Assembly (NCBI GenBank): GCA_004835665.1
Contig: RBKR01000001.1
Span: forward strand, 2,914,001-2,978,000
Length of the DNA stretch: 64,000 nucleotides
Direction: 5' to 3'
DNA from: Phoma sp. XZ068
Taxonomy: Eukaryota > Ascomycota > Dothideomycetes > Pleosporales > Didymellaceae
Shown here piece after piece: positions 19,148 to 30,670 of this stretch. Made by a program: the position numbers and the translations under genes. The notes beneath the pieces were generated by a model. That model made no database searches, was not told the origin of the DNA, and was given only the letters and a program-made list of their open reading frames with translations. How positions within the stretch are numbered: position 1 is the stretch's first letter; the number at the start of each line of letters is the position of its first letter.

Positions 19148-22100
19148 TTAGAAGATCATCGATCGAACCTGGTCCCTACGCCCTTTGCTACCGGAGTCCG
19201 GTTGCATGTGCGTCTGTGGTCTTGGTCGTGGTGCTGGCGCAGGCGCCATGCGCGGATCGCGCTCCTTGGGTGGTGGTGTTGGCGCAAATGATTGCGTTCG
19301 CGCGTGCGATGGCTTCATGGGGCTGGTCGGAGTCGATTTACTGTACACCTCGTGGGATTGTGTGCGGGTGTGAGATGGGCGACGGTTGGCGTTTCCGCCT
19401 TCCTGCAACGGCCTCGAACCTGGAGTCGGTGCTCCAGATTGCGATTTCGGCTTCTGTGCCTTGTCCTTGCGCTCCTTCTCCAGTACCATGTGGGTCCAGG
19501 CCTTGCCAGAGGCGATGTCTTTGCCGACACACTCAGAAAGCACCTTCATCCAGCCTTCCTTTTGGTCACGGTCGTCTGCATAGAAGTCGATGACTTCACC
19601 ATTGGCGAAGCGGATGCGGAAACCCTCTTCGACAAACATGTAGCCTTCTTCATCTTCAGCAAAGGCAGACTTGCGGCGGCCGCCAGACTTGGTAGCAGAG
19701 GGCTGCTTGAGAGCACTCTTGTCGTCCAGAAGCTTGGTTGCCTTTGCGAGGTTGATGGTAGCACGCGGCTGCCGTGTTGTCTCATGATAAGCTGTGAGCT
19801 TGGTGCCATTGAGGCGGAAGAAGCGGCGACGCCAGTACTAAAACACGTTAGTAAAGAATCAAGCTGGTGAAGAAGCAATGCACTTACCGGGCAGTCACCT
19901 CCTTGCTGACTGAGGAGGCCCTCCCAGGTCTTATCCTTGACCTCTTCGGCCTCCTTGAGCTCGCGAATGCAAGCATTCATGCTCTTGGGCATGTCATCGT
20001 CAGTCGCGTTCTTGGGCTTGGGAACGTAAAGAAGCTGGACGGTGAGCTTGCCAACGCGGTAAGGTGGTCGGCGAACGACACCACCACGCTTGCTCTTGAC
20101 ACTGCTGACGCCGCTGTCGTCGACAGCCCATTCGTTGAAGCAAGGGATGTCAACAGTCAGGGGACGGCCATATGCCTGGCTCTCATGGTTGCTGAGGCAG
20201 ACGTAAGCACGTGCAAATGATCCATCCTGTCCGACAAGGTCGTGGAGGAGATCCCAAGCTGTAGCCTTCTGGTTGCGCTTAGCTGCGGCCTGAGCTTCTT
20301 GCTGCTGTTGAAGCGCGAGGCGATCAGCCTCCTCCTGTGCGCGGCGTTCCTGCTCCTTGCGCTTCTTGGGAGACGAAAGAAGGTTACGGAAGGTGGAGCC
20401 AGATGTCTTCTTGGTGATGGCCCTTGGGGGTGCGGCTGTGAAGACCTCTGGTTGACGGGCAGGCGGCTCAAGCTTAGTCTGTAGAGTGAGTTGGAACTCG
20501 AGATCGTCAAGAACAACGAGCTCGAACTCCTGTCCGATCGGGGCGGAGTGACCAAGCTCTAGCCATGATGTTGTGACACAATGCAAACCATTGTCAAGCG
20601 TGAGTTGGAACCATGTACGTTCGGCTGCGGAGAATGTTAGCGTTGCATTAGTGGGTGATCAAGTACACTTACTCTTCGGCAACGGCAGGTCAAGGTCCTT
20701 GACACCAATCACCTTGACGAATACACGACCACGCTCCTCACCATCCTCAAAGTCATCATCACCTTGCTCAGTAACGGCATCGAGACCAGCAACAGCAGAC
20801 TCCTGGCCTGGAAGAGGGGGCGCAACACCGGATGTGCGGGCCTTGCGAGCTCCTGATGCGGTCCGTAAGCTCTTGCGACGAGACTTGCCGTTCCACGGCT
20901 CCGTTGTCCACGCCTGCTTGCTACCGCTGGCCTTGCGAGCGGGAGCCTTGGCAAGCTTCTCGCCAGTAGTAGGATCAATCGTGGCAGCAGTCTCTGCCAG
21001 ACGCGCTTCGTCACTAAACTGGCGGCTGCTGGCTACAACAACCTTGGTGTTCTCGCGCATGAGGTAACCCTTCTGTTCGGGCGCAAAGTGGTTAGCGGGA
21101 CTGTACGTATACACGAAGCCTTCCCCTGACATATGAGCGGCTACGCAGGGCCGCGCAGCCACAGATGTTGGGAACCGAGCGAAATCGGGTAAAGGAAAGA
21201 GGAGGTTTACCTTTTGAGACTCAATGATCTTGTCGAACTCGTTGTCAAGACCAAAGCTGAGCTCGTTCTCGTCATCACCCAAGTTGAGATCAAGCATGCG
21301 CCTCTCCCTAGTGGCGAGGCTGAGCTGGGAAGAATCGTCATCGACATGCCCAATCTCGAAGTTGAGAGATTGACGCTTGGGGCTTCTCTCAGGAACTGGG
21401 GGAGGGTACGTGCCGCTGATTTGGCGGCGGGTGGCGGCCATGTCTACCTCATCCGGGATGAGGGATGGACGAGTCCTCAGCTTGTGACCACCAGTACCTC
21501 GGATAGTAGCCTCACGCTGAGGCACCTCCTGGTCCGAGTCGAGCTCAGGAGGTGAGATGACAACAGGGTGTCGAATGACGGAGTCGGGGCTCCCAGGCTC
21601 ATCCGACGAGGCATACTCTGGTTCAGCACCTTCGGTGACATCGGGGGTAGCTGGTCGCTGCAAGAAATCACGCATAGCCTCCATCTTGGGGGCCGTGTCG
21701 AGAGGGCTTGGGGCGGTAGCGAAAGATGCCTTGAGAGGGTCGAGACTGAGGTCCATCGACTGCTCCCGGTCGAAATTGGCGAAGAGCTCGTCCTGACGAG
21801 CCTTCTTGTCGGCCGCAGATGGAGATGTGGCAACGACTGTCGGTGTAGGTGGCCCAGAGCTATCGACCGTGCTGTTTGAGGTCGGCTGCTCTTCAGGGTG
21901 CTCCTCGACATACTCTGCAGCCTGCTGCAGGGGCTCGTCGTAGGCCTGCTCATCTGGCTGAGATGAGTACTGGCTTACGCTGGCATCATCTGCAACCGAG
22001 TCCGCATCATCTGTCTCATCCCTGACGGGATGGCGGATGACTGAGCTGTCAGAGCCTTCACGCTCAAAGTCATCACCACCGTAGGGTTCAACCTCGTGGT

Positions 22101-23959
22101 CGTCAAGCTGAGAAATGGCAGAGCCATCCACATCTTGATAGGCGTCGTAGACGCTGTCTGCCTCCGACTCAGGGACAGTCTGTGCCTGGTGCGCAGTCTC
22201 GTCGAAGTTGGACGAACACTCGCGGGATGGGATGGGGACATCAGGATCCAGATCAGCCAGGTGTCCATAGCTGCGCTCAGGGCTAGACTCGGCGTCGTAG
22301 GCGTAGCTGTCCTCATGTTCATCGAAGTTCTGACTCTTCACCCTGCGCAGGATAGACTCGCGCGAGATGCGAGGAATGGAAGTGTCTTCCTCGTTGTCAG
22401 CGGTCAGCACGGATGCGTCTGCGTCGACCTCATCAACGTGGACCTCGACATCATTGCCAGCGGTCTTGTTGTGGCTTTCCTGGGTGGGTGTGGATGTGTC
22501 ACGGTTGCCATCAAAGTTCATGAGACGCAGCCTGTCCTCGAGCGACATGGAGCTTTCGCGCCTGCTGAGGAGGTCGGCCTTGGAAAAGCCAGAGACGGGT
22601 GGCAGCTGAGGCAGCGACCGCGAGGTCTCGCCATGGCTCGAGTCTGGTCGGTTCAAGTTCATACCAGGGAGAGGTGGCAGTGGCCTTGGCGAACCCTCTG
22701 AGTGTTGTGAGCCGTGCCTGGAGCCATTCATGGCGCCATTGGGCTGAGCGGCTGCCATTGGGCTTGCCTCGCGCTGGTCGAAAACATCATCGTAGAGGTC
22801 AGTCAAGGATGTGTTTGCGTTGTCTGGGCTCACGTGACGCCAGTCCTCGGGAAGGACGACTGGTGTCTTGTCGGTGTCTTCTAGCGAGGCGTCGAAGCTG
22901 TCGTCCTGGTCGAAGCTCATCTCTTCCTCCTCGTCCGTCTCCTCGTAGCTGCCCTCGCGCGAGCCGGAGGCTGCAGAGGGATCGGGTGTGACCAGCTCGT
23001 ACTCTGTGATGGTGGGTGGAGCGGCGTCGAAGGTCACACTTTTAGCATGGCGGCGCAGGGCGCGCGGGGTCTGGTGCTTCATGTCGTCGTCGTCGGACAG
23101 GACGCTCGAGTCTGGGTTGTACTGTGGCGAGTTGAAGCGACCGTTGTTGACGAGCGACGACTTGGTGGGCGATGCGCGGCCAGCAGACGATGAGGGGCGG
23201 TCCTTGGTCGGCGAAGAGAAGGGCGAGCCGAATGTGGATTGTGTGGGCAGCCTGGCTGGTGATGTGTTGATGGAGCTCAATGTGGGGATGCTGTTGAGGC
23301 TCTCGCCGCGGCGGTGGGCCTTGTCGGGGGAGCTCTCGTGCTGGCGCAAACCGTTCAGACCGGCTCCAGCGAAGGCGTTGCCCTGGATAGAGGTGCTCAG
23401 CGGGCGGCCTGCAGCGAGCGGTCGGTCCAGAGGCTGGACTGATGTGGGGTCGTAGGCATGCATCTGCTCGCGGGCGAAGATGCTGCTGTTCTTGACACGC
23501 GACTGCTTCTTGAGATTCTCAATCGAGTTGCGCTTGGGCGACAGCGGCAGCTGGGAGTCGTCGTTGAAGCTGTTCTCCGAGTTCTCAAAGCGGTCCCGGG
23601 GGGACGTGGTCTGCTCTTTCCAGAACAAGCGCGGGCTGTTTTGAAAGGGTGACGAGCCAAAGGGCGACGTCTCTTTGGTGAGGTACATGCGCTGACCGTC
23701 GTCAGCGACGGGACTGGGACGACGCAAGGCACGGCGCATGGGCGCGGGGTGGGCACATACCTTTGTTGTCTGGTCGAAGCTCGGAGAGTTCCTCCTGCGC
23801 TCACCAGAGCCAATCTCAGAGAGTGGACGGCCACTGCCCTTTGGGGGCGAGGCAGTCGGTGTCTTGTTTATGCGCAGCGGCGACACCTGCACGTGTTAGG
23901 CATGATATGTCGAGGTGAGTGTCGAGTCCATCAAGACTTACTGCTTCGTTGCGAGACAT
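19148..23959 (-). CDS. BUD4: Bud4/anillin-like septation protein with PH domain, 1483 aa
   Basis: Six exons: 23959-23942 (MSRNEA), 23886-23761, 23691-21211, 21072-20673, 20624-19888 and 19837-19148. All junctions are phase-consistent. The N-terminal ~900 residues are Ser/Asp/Glu-rich and disordered, with repeated SPDSVIRHPV-like and DPD patches. The anillin-homology region begins after KKGYLMRENTKVV and includes GRVFVKVIGVKDLDLPLPK, TWFQLTLDNGLHCVTTSW, EFELVVLDDLEFQLTLQ, and PKNATDDDMPKSMNACIRELKE. The PH domain is at ~1235-1360 (GDCPYWRRRFFRLNGTKLTAY, then FRIRFANGEVIDFYADDRDQKEGWM). Known Bud4 proteins organise septins and the actomyosin ring at the cell cortex in yeast and Aspergillus. Introns of 69 and 138 nt (23760-23692, 21210-21073) are frame-neutral, so retained forms would still encode protein. 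Confidence 0.92.
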
Positions 23960-24508
23960 GGTGGCTCGCGCGCACTGTTAGAGCAAGATGGCAGCGCGGG
24001 CAGTTGCGGTGCTGGAATGTTTGCGAAGAATGGCAGCGCCGTCGAGGCGGCGTGTGGGTGGTGCAGCGGAGGCAGGCCGTCAACAAAGGCGGCGCACAAG
24101 AGCAGCAAAGGATGCGCGCTGGCAATTAATGCGAACAAAGAAGCGAAGGCAGAGACAGCGCGAGCGCTTTGTTGATGGAGTGGACAAGAGGAAAAGATGG
24201 GCTGTGCAGCTGGATAAGGCAGCTTCAGGCACTTGTAGGCGCTTGATCGGCGGCGTGAATCAAGTTTATCAACACGGAGCTGGGGTGGGAGTTGCCCGGG
24301 CGACGGCCCAACCGTTCGCAGCGGGGCGCGCTAAATCGCGATACTCTCCCGCCTGTGGCGCGGGCGCACCAGAAAAGTTGCCGCAGCTAGTGCACGTGAG
24401 GAAGACTTCACTGTCGAGAAGTAGAATCTCTCGCACGTCTCCATCCTCCCGCCCTATCTGCCCTGCCGCCGCTGCCCACCGTGTGCCGTTGCCCATCCTA
24501 CCGCCGCA
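23960..24508. other. Divergent promoter of BUD4 and MRH4
   Basis: 549 bp between the two start codons, with several GCGC-rich blocks. No specific element recognised. Confidence 0.5.
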
Positions 24509-26620
24509 ATGCTGCGCCAGGCCACCCGTGTCTGCGCGTGGTGCGAGGTGCGCTCTCTCCTCCAGACAGCGCCATCCGTGCCAGCGCTGCACACGCAGAC
24601 CCGCCTCTACACGCAGATACAGAGCGAACGAGGTGACCGCAGCAACCGGAGTGACCGCAGTGACCGCAGTGACCGCAGCGACCGCAGCGACCGCAGCGAC
24701 CGTCCCCGCTCATCACTCCCCCCTCGCTCCCGTCCGCCGCCCAGAGACCGCGACGCCTCCCGCTCTGGCCCACCACGAGGCCGCGACGGTGCATCCTTCA
24801 ACTCGCGCCTGGGCGCACCCCGAGGGCGAGGCCGCGACGATGCAGACCGCTCACGACAGCGCCCCACGTACGGCCGCGACACGCTCCAACTATCCGGTTC
24901 GGTTGATACCGCTGCCGGCGACAAGCCCAAGAGGAAGCCCCGTGAGCCCTACTCGTTCCTGAACAAGACACGGGCGCCGCCCATGCTGGAGCGCGAACGA
25001 GAGCGCGCACACGAGCGAGGGTCGGCCGACCGCGAGAAGAACCCGCGCGGGCGCGACAGCGACAAGAGGCGGACCAAGCCCGACGCCTTCCACGCCCTCA
25101 AGATGCAGCGCTCGCTCCACGAGATCCCCTACGCCTCGCGCAAGGCCGTCAAGGGCAAGCTCGAGCAGTACGACGCCTTCGACAAGTTCCCGCTCCTCGA
25201 CACGGTCCAGGCCGCCGTCAAGGACGCCCTGCCCGACCTCGAGTACCGCAACCCCACGCCCGCCCAGGCCGTCGCCATTCCCGCCCTGCTCGGCCTGCGC
25301 AAGGAGAAGCGCACCCGGAGCCTCACCAAGAAGCCTACCGGACCCGAGGCCTTCCTGCTCGCCGCCGAGACTGGCTCCGGCAAGACGCTCGCCTACCTCC
25401 TGCCCACCCTCGACGCCATCAAGCGCGAGGAAGCGCAGGAGAAGGAGGACGAAGAAGCCGCCGCCCAGGCCGCCGCCGACGAAGCCGCCAGCGACCCCAA
25501 CCCGGCCACCAAGCGCAACGACATGTTCGACGTCCCCGAGCCGTCCGTCAACAAGGCCGTCGACCCCGCCCGCCCGCGCGCCATCATCCTCGTGCCCTCC
25601 GCCGAGCTGGTCGCCCAAGTCGGCGCCGTCGCCAAGTCGCTCTCCCACACCATCAAGTTCCGCGCCGCCCCCATCAGCGCAAAGATGAGCGCCACCGTCA
25701 TCCGCAACCGCCTCTTCAACGAGCACGGCGTCGACGTCGTCATCTCCACCCCGCCCCTCCTGGCCTCCATTGCCGAGAGCAACCCCAACATCCTCGCCCG
25801 CGTCACCCACCTCATCTGCGACGAGGCCGACTCGCTCTTCGACCGCTCCTTCAAGCCCTCCACCACCGAGATCCTCGACCGCGCCACCCCGTCCTTGAAG
25901 AAGCTCGTCCTCTGCTCCGCCACCATCCCCAAGTACCTTGACAAGTTCCTCGCCGACAAGTTCCCGGACATGCAGCGCCTCGTCACACCCAACCTCCACG
26001 CCATCCCGCGCCGCGTCCAGCTCGGCGTCGTCGACGTGAACAAGGACCCCTACCGCGGAAACAAGATGCTCGCCTGCGCAGACAGCATCTGGCAAATCGG
26101 CAAGAGCGCCTCGGAATACAACGACGAAGACGGCACCGAAAAAGTCCACACCAAACGCATCCTCGTCTTCGTCAACGAGCGCGAAGACACCGAAACCGTC
26201 GCCGAATACCTCTGCAAAAAGGGCATTGACGCGCTCGCCTTCCACCGCGACACCGACCCCGTCCGCCAAGCCAAAACCCTCGCCAGCTTCACCGACGGCA
26301 GCATCAGCCCGAGTTTCGGCCAGAAGAAGGAACTCGAAGAAGGAGAAGAAGAGTCCAAAGCTACTACCTCCCGCTCCCTCGCCAACACTAAAGTCATCGT
26401 CACCACCGATCTGGGCTCAAGGGGTATTGATACAGTCTCCGTCAGACACGTCATTCTCTACGACGTCCCCCACACTACTATCGATTTCATCCACCGTCTG
26501 GGTCGAACAGGCCGCATGGGCCGCCGAGGCCGCGGTATCGTGCTGCTTGGTGCGGGAGACCGTGCGGATGTCGTGAGGGAGGTTAGGGAGGCCATGTTTA
26601 GGGGTGAGGCCTTGATTTAG
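24509..26620 (+). CDS. MRH4: Mitochondrial DEAD-box RNA helicase Mrh4, 703 aa
   Basis: Intronless. N-terminus MLRQATRVCAWCEVRSLLQ is Arg-containing, acid-poor and amphipathic, fitting mitochondrial import. A low-complexity Arg/Ser/Asp region follows, with RSD repeats. Helicase motifs come in order: Q-like NPTPAQAVAIPALL, motif I AAETGSGKT, Ia PSAELVAQVG, Ib STPPLL, II CDEADSLFD, III CSATIP, IV ILVFVNERED, V TTDLGSRGID and VI HRLGRTGRMGRRG. A charged insert (EEAQEKEDEEAAAQAAADEA) sits between I and Ia. The spacing and motif variants match Mrh4, which is needed for assembly of the mitochondrial large ribosomal subunit in yeast. Codon third positions are strongly C/G, which creates a long antisense frame that I do not consider real. 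Confidence 0.94.
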   Translation: MLRQATRVCAWCEVRSLLQTAPSVPALHTQTRLYTQIQSERGDRSNRSDRSDRSDRSDRSDRSDRPRSSLPPRSRPPPRDRDASRSGPPRGRDGASFNSRLGAPRGRGRDDADRSRQRPTYGRDTLQLSGSVDTAAGDKPKRKPREPYSFLNKTRAPPMLERERERAHERGSADREKNPRGRDSDKRRTKPDAFHALKMQRSLHEIPYASRKAVKGKLEQYDAFDKFPLLDTVQAAVKDALPDLEYRNPTPAQAVAIPALLGLRKEKRTRSLTKKPTGPEAFLLAAETGSGKTLAYLLPTLDAIKREEAQEKEDEEAAAQAAADEAASDPNPATKRNDMFDVPEPSVNKAVDPARPRAIILVPSAELVAQVGAVAKSLSHTIKFRAAPISAKMSATVIRNRLFNEHGVDVVISTPPLLASIAESNPNILARVTHLICDEADSLFDRSFKPSTTEILDRATPSLKKLVLCSATIPKYLDKFLADKFPDMQRLVTPNLHAIPRRVQLGVVDVNKDPYRGNKMLACADSIWQIGKSASEYNDEDGTEKVHTKRILVFVNEREDTETVAEYLCKKGIDALAFHRDTDPVRQAKTLASFTDGSISPSFGQKKELEEGEEESKATTSRSLANTKVIVTTDLGSRGIDTVSVRHVILYDVPHTTIDFIHRLGRTGRMGRRGRGIVLLGAGDRADVVREVREAMFRGEALI
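24633..24702. repeat. 9-bp tandem repeat inside MRH4
   Basis: About seven and a half copies of a GTGACCGCA/GCGACCGCA unit, encoding alternating Arg-Ser-Asp in the linker after the presequence. The T/C difference between early and late copies suggests recent duplication within two subfamilies. Confidence 0.85.
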
Positions 26621-27741
26621 CACGTAACGAAGTGCGTAGCTGTGTATTGTATGTATTGTATTATATAGAGATGAGAGAGTCGTGTTGTACGATATGATAT
26701 GATATGTCGTTGCATTGGAGGCGTTGTGATACCACTAACGATAGAATAAGATAGAATGTATATTATACAAGACTACAATACCACTTCATCATAGAGTGCA
26801 TATATCCAACGTGTCTGACTTGCCTTCCCCGCCGAATACTCTCAAGTACTATATAATATCTCCATACGTGATGGCAATATAACAGAAGAATCGCCTTTCC
26901 TTCAGTAATATCAGCAAGGTTAGTTGAGCAAAGGAGTTAGGCTTCATAGGCTCCGATGAATTGCAATCGCTCTCTACTAGGACAGTCTCTAGCTGAAGCC
27001 AAGTATGGGGACGGTTGAAGCGAAGAAGAGGTAATTCGTCGAAGACTGACAGCCATGGAAGGCGTTGTGTGAAGCAAGTACACGTTGACGGTCTAACCAA
27101 AGTCCGACGTATGTCGATTGAACCCGGTGTGAAAAGGCTTTTAATATTATAGTGCGCGAATCAGGTTTTAGAAAGTGTTATGGCACGTTTGTGAATACCT
27201 GTGTTATACAAGCATGACGTTGAAAGTTGGTCTGATATTATGTGATGTTCATATAGGAAAAGTTCCAGATGTTGATAGTATTACTATAGAATCTTGAGCT
27301 CTATCTATATATAATATCTTGTTAGCAGGATCTACATCTATATCTATGTCTAGTAAGATATACCTGTAGGGGTGACAAGTGAGTGATTGTAGAGTGCACC
27401 TTAGATATATGGAGCTGACTGACTCTCTACCCTAGAAGGCTGAACGCATTACTAGTGTGTGTAGGAAGAATAATACCCATATAGAAGCCTGCAGTATCTA
27501 TATAGATGTCAAGGCCCTGCGCAGGACTGTTGTTGTCGAAGGGTTCAGAATTGGTTACTATTAAATTCCGATCGAACCTTAATATCTAAGAAAGATTAAT
27601 ACCCTCGTATGAAAGTGATTAAATAGACTTATATATACGTCTAGAATAGTATCTATATAATGCATGCATAATACTCGCAGGGCATCCACACGAACACCCC
27701 CTAATCCTCCTCTCCATACCACGGCATAGAACCCATCTTCT
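26621..27741. other. TA-rich gene-free region, possible decayed repeat
   Basis: From about 26640 to 27660 the sequence becomes rich in TA dinucleotides and short CTATATA/TATAGA motifs, unlike the GC-rich flanks. No open frame above 100 codons. This resembles sequence altered by repeat-induced point mutation, but no terminal repeats or transposon protein remnants are visible by eye. Confidence 0.5.
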
Positions 27742-28380
27742 CTACAGCAACAACCCCCCAAACACACCCGCAGCAGCACCGACAAGGCCTCCACCAACAA
27801 ACATCCCATTCACCGCCGCTCCGGCAGTAGACGCCTGTGCCGGTGCAGCCCCCGTCAACGACGCACTACTCGCCGCAGACGCACTTCCTCGTCCAGGCGT
27901 CGGCGTAACACTCGCCACTGATCCACCCTGGGACACACTCCGCGTAGCCACTGCCGACTCACCACCCGTCTGCACAAGCTTCTCCGCCCCACCCGTAACC
28001 GTCACCGTCACCTTCCCCACCCGACTACCATCATACGTCTCCGTGCTCGACCCCGGAAAATTTGCCTCAATACCCCCCGCACTCTCCTTGCACACTGCAC
28101 TCGCGGCCGCAATAACGCAATCCTGGGTCGCTGTGAAATTCATCCCCGGGAAGGCCATGTCAACGTTGTATGTTGATGGGCCGACGATGAGGGTATGGGA
28201 GGGGAAGAGGCCGCATTCGGATGTTATGCAGGCGAGGGCGAGGGTGGTGGCCGTGGGATTGACGTTGATGATTGAGGCGGCGATGGAGGTATCGTCGCCG
28301 TAGGGGGCGGGGAGGGTGAGTGTGGGGTCCTTCGCAAGGGCTACGCTGAGGAGGGTTGAAAGGATGAGTGTGGGGAGCAT
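27742..28380 (-). CDS. Secreted GPI-anchor-like surface protein, 212 aa
   Basis: The start at 28380 gives a clean signal peptide (MLPTLILSTLLSVALA, residues 1-16). The mature part has four Cys (ITSECGLF, TQDCVIA, AVCKES, plus LACIT) and beta-rich sequence. An Ala/Ser/Thr/Gly-rich stalk follows, then a C-terminal hydrophobic tail (FVGGGLVGAAAGVFGGLLL) after a small-residue omega-like site. This order is typical of fungal GPI-anchored wall proteins. The open frame reads 57 codons further 5' into the minisatellite, which I take as non-coding. Function unknown. Its promoter carries the 13-bp tandem array. Confidence 0.8.
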   Translation of the reverse strand: MLPTLILSTLLSVALAKDPTLTLPAPYGDDTSIAASIINVNPTATTLALACITSECGLFPSHTLIVGPSTYNVDMAFPGMNFTATQDCVIAAASAVCKESAGGIEANFPGSSTETYDGSRVGKVTVTVTGGAEKLVQTGGESAVATRSVSQGGSVASVTPTPGRGSASAASSASLTGAAPAQASTAGAAVNGMFVGGGLVGAAAGVFGGLLL

Positions 28381-29228
28381 GGTGGGAGATGGGGTGGTGG
28401 TTTGTTGGTGGTGTTGTAAGTGCGTGGTGAAGTCCTTGTTGATGATGTTTGGATTATTGTGGGTGGTATTATAATGGTTGACAAGATTATGAGTGACAAA
28501 AATGAGTGACAAAAATGAGTGACAAAAATGAGTGACAAAAATGAGTGACAAAAATGAGTGACAAAAATGAGTGACACAATATTGAGTGGCAGAGTATTCA
28601 GCAACACGATTATGAGCGACAGAACAATGAGTGACGAAGTAACGAGTAACGACTGCGTATGAGGATAGAGAATCCTAACATAACGACGGCTCCTGGCGGA
28701 CCATATAGCTTACTCGAGTCATGCATTAAAAGGTGGTACGATTGCATAGGGTGCCCGTGAGCAAGTATCGTGAACAGGGCTATGGGATGGTGCCGGTGGC
28801 GTGGACAGTAAATCCGGCCCTTCTAAGATTCGAGTAGTCGATGTATTGGCCCTCGCACAACTCAAGCCAAGGCCCGAAGGATTTCAATATGCTCGAACTC
28901 GCCTGCAGAGACGCAGTTGATTTCGATAAAAAATGCTCTAGTTGTTATGCGTCAATGTGTAGACCCTCGAAGGTGTTCGTTGACCACTGTGATAAGACAA
29001 GCTTCTCCTACACAGCTCATCATCCCCCTCAGCCATCCACAAAGCATGTCGACTCGCTATTTGCAGTATTTCAGGCGTTTATCAGATACTAGGTTGGAAT
29101 GGCCAAGTGCGGAAAGAAACCAATGTCGGCAAATGAGTGACAATTTTCGGCGTTGAGAAATAACGGATCACTACAAAATCTACAAGCAGAATATCTTGTA
29201 TTCCCCCAATAGGAGAGCTCGAGATACA
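28381..29228. other. Intergenic, mainly minisatellite and flank
   Basis: Contains the 13-bp array (28491-28660) and a solitary related copy near 29134. The remainder has only short open frames. Confidence 0.5.
28491..28660. repeat. 13-bp minisatellite GAGTGACAAAAAT
   Basis: Six perfect tandem copies at 28491-28568, then at least four decaying copies (for example GAGTGACACAATATT, GAGCGACAGAACAAT, GAGTGACGAAGTAAC). It lies 111 bp upstream of the start of the GPI-like protein gene. The gradient from perfect to degenerate suggests growth at one end. Confidence 0.9.
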
Positions 29229-30670
29229 TCAGTCCAGGTTCTGAATTGCCCAATGAGGCCAAGTTTCATCCTGCCTCGGTCGGCTCGCCAGATTGCGATC
29301 GTGAATGTGCTCGCTTAACGGCAAGTCCTGATGTTGACTTCTCTCTCCCATACTGACGCCCCTCGCCTGAATAGTCCTCGCATAACCAAGTGTCTCTTTC
29401 TTCCACTCAATCCTCCCAATCTTGCCCTCAATCATATCCGCCAGGATCATAGCATCAAAGCACGCCTGGCTTGTGCTGGCGACCGTGTGCGGACGGAAGC
29501 CTGCAAGTGCATCACCAATCAAGATGACGCGCCCGTCGAGGAACTCGTTGGTCGGCGATATGACGTCGGTGACTGCTTGGACAAAGGGATTATCTGTTGA
29601 GCAGACAAGCTCAACGAACTGGGGCGGGAGCAACTCGCGAGCGATGTTGCACTGCTTTTCCCAAGCTTTGGGGTTGATCTTGCCTGGTGGCAGTGTTATC
29701 CTATGATACGCTCCATCGACATCTGTCATCAGTTCGCGAAACTCTGCTGAGCGGTCTGCCATACTCCTGGGCTTGGTGTTTTTGTAATATACAAAGTTGA
29801 TAAATCGTTTTCCAGGCTCTAGGGTTCCGTTTTCACCAGGGATAAGATAGGCTAAGATTTGGATGCCGGGACAGTGGAAAAATGTGAAGCGCTCGTTAAA
29901 AGCCTCCAGAGTTTTTGCACTCACACGATCTTCGCGAACGGTCCCGCGCAAAGCGACATACCCGGCGTATGTGCGCTGTACGTCAGGGGTAAAGATGGAG
30001 CGGATCGTGGAGCTGGGTCCGTCCGCGCCGATGACGAGGTCAGCTTCAATGGAGCCTTTCTTGTCGTCGCTGGTCTCGAACTCGACAACAAGTCTGCCTC
30101 CCTTGGCCACCTGCTCCCACAAGCCCGTGACCTTGTGGCCGTGCAGGTGATTGACTTGGCTACTTGCGTCATCTACCTTTGGCACCTCGCAATATGCGCT
30201 CTCCAAGCCGTCAACGTTAGCACGAAGCATGTAATACGCCAGGTCCCAGCTCGTCATATTCTGCTTCATGTCTTCTTTGTGCACAATCTCGCCATTCTTG
30301 TCCAGATATTGCCTGCAAGTGCTGGACACAGCCAGCTCACGCTCGCAACGAGCATATCTCTGGAAGAATGTGAGTGTGTCTCCTCCTGCGACAATGCCGG
30401 CCCCCTGATTGTCTAGGACCGGCTTAGGATTGCGCTCTAGCAAGGTAATCGTATGGCCATGCGATGAAGGGAGGCGCTTGAGGGCCAGTGCAGTCGCAAG
30501 GCCGCCCAGGGAAGCTCCTATCTATCGTAATGTCAGACGTGGACAGAAACAATGACGTCGTGTTGTAGGATCGGGCGGGCACAACCAGGCATATAACTTA
30601 CAATGACGATGTCAAGCTTTGATGTTGCTGCATGAGGAAATCCCTCGGACCGACGTGTACTTGAGCCCAT
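29229..30670 (-). CDS. FAD-dependent aromatic-type monooxygenase, 453 aa
   Basis: Exons 30670-30602 and 30521-29229, phase 0. The junction restores the Rossmann start KLDIVI-IGASLGGLATALAL (GxSxxG variant of the FAD motif). The DG motif is ADLVIGADGPSS at about residue 165. The GD motif is GRVILIGDALAGFRPHTVASTSQ. These define the salicylate hydroxylase/2,6-dihydroxypyridine hydroxylase-like group of class A flavoprotein monooxygenases, which hydroxylate aromatic or polyketide-like substrates with NAD(P)H. The sequence after GEIVHKEDM resembles the dihydropyridine-hydroxylase branch. No signal peptide or membrane span. It is divergent from an extended SDR across 366 bp. The substrate is unknown. 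A shared pathway with the SDR is inference. Confidence 0.88.

Noticed and set aside
24890..26269. 459-codon open frame antisense to MRH4
   Set aside because: It is a by-product of C/G-ending codons in MRH4; composition is Gly/Val/Asp-rich with no family pattern.
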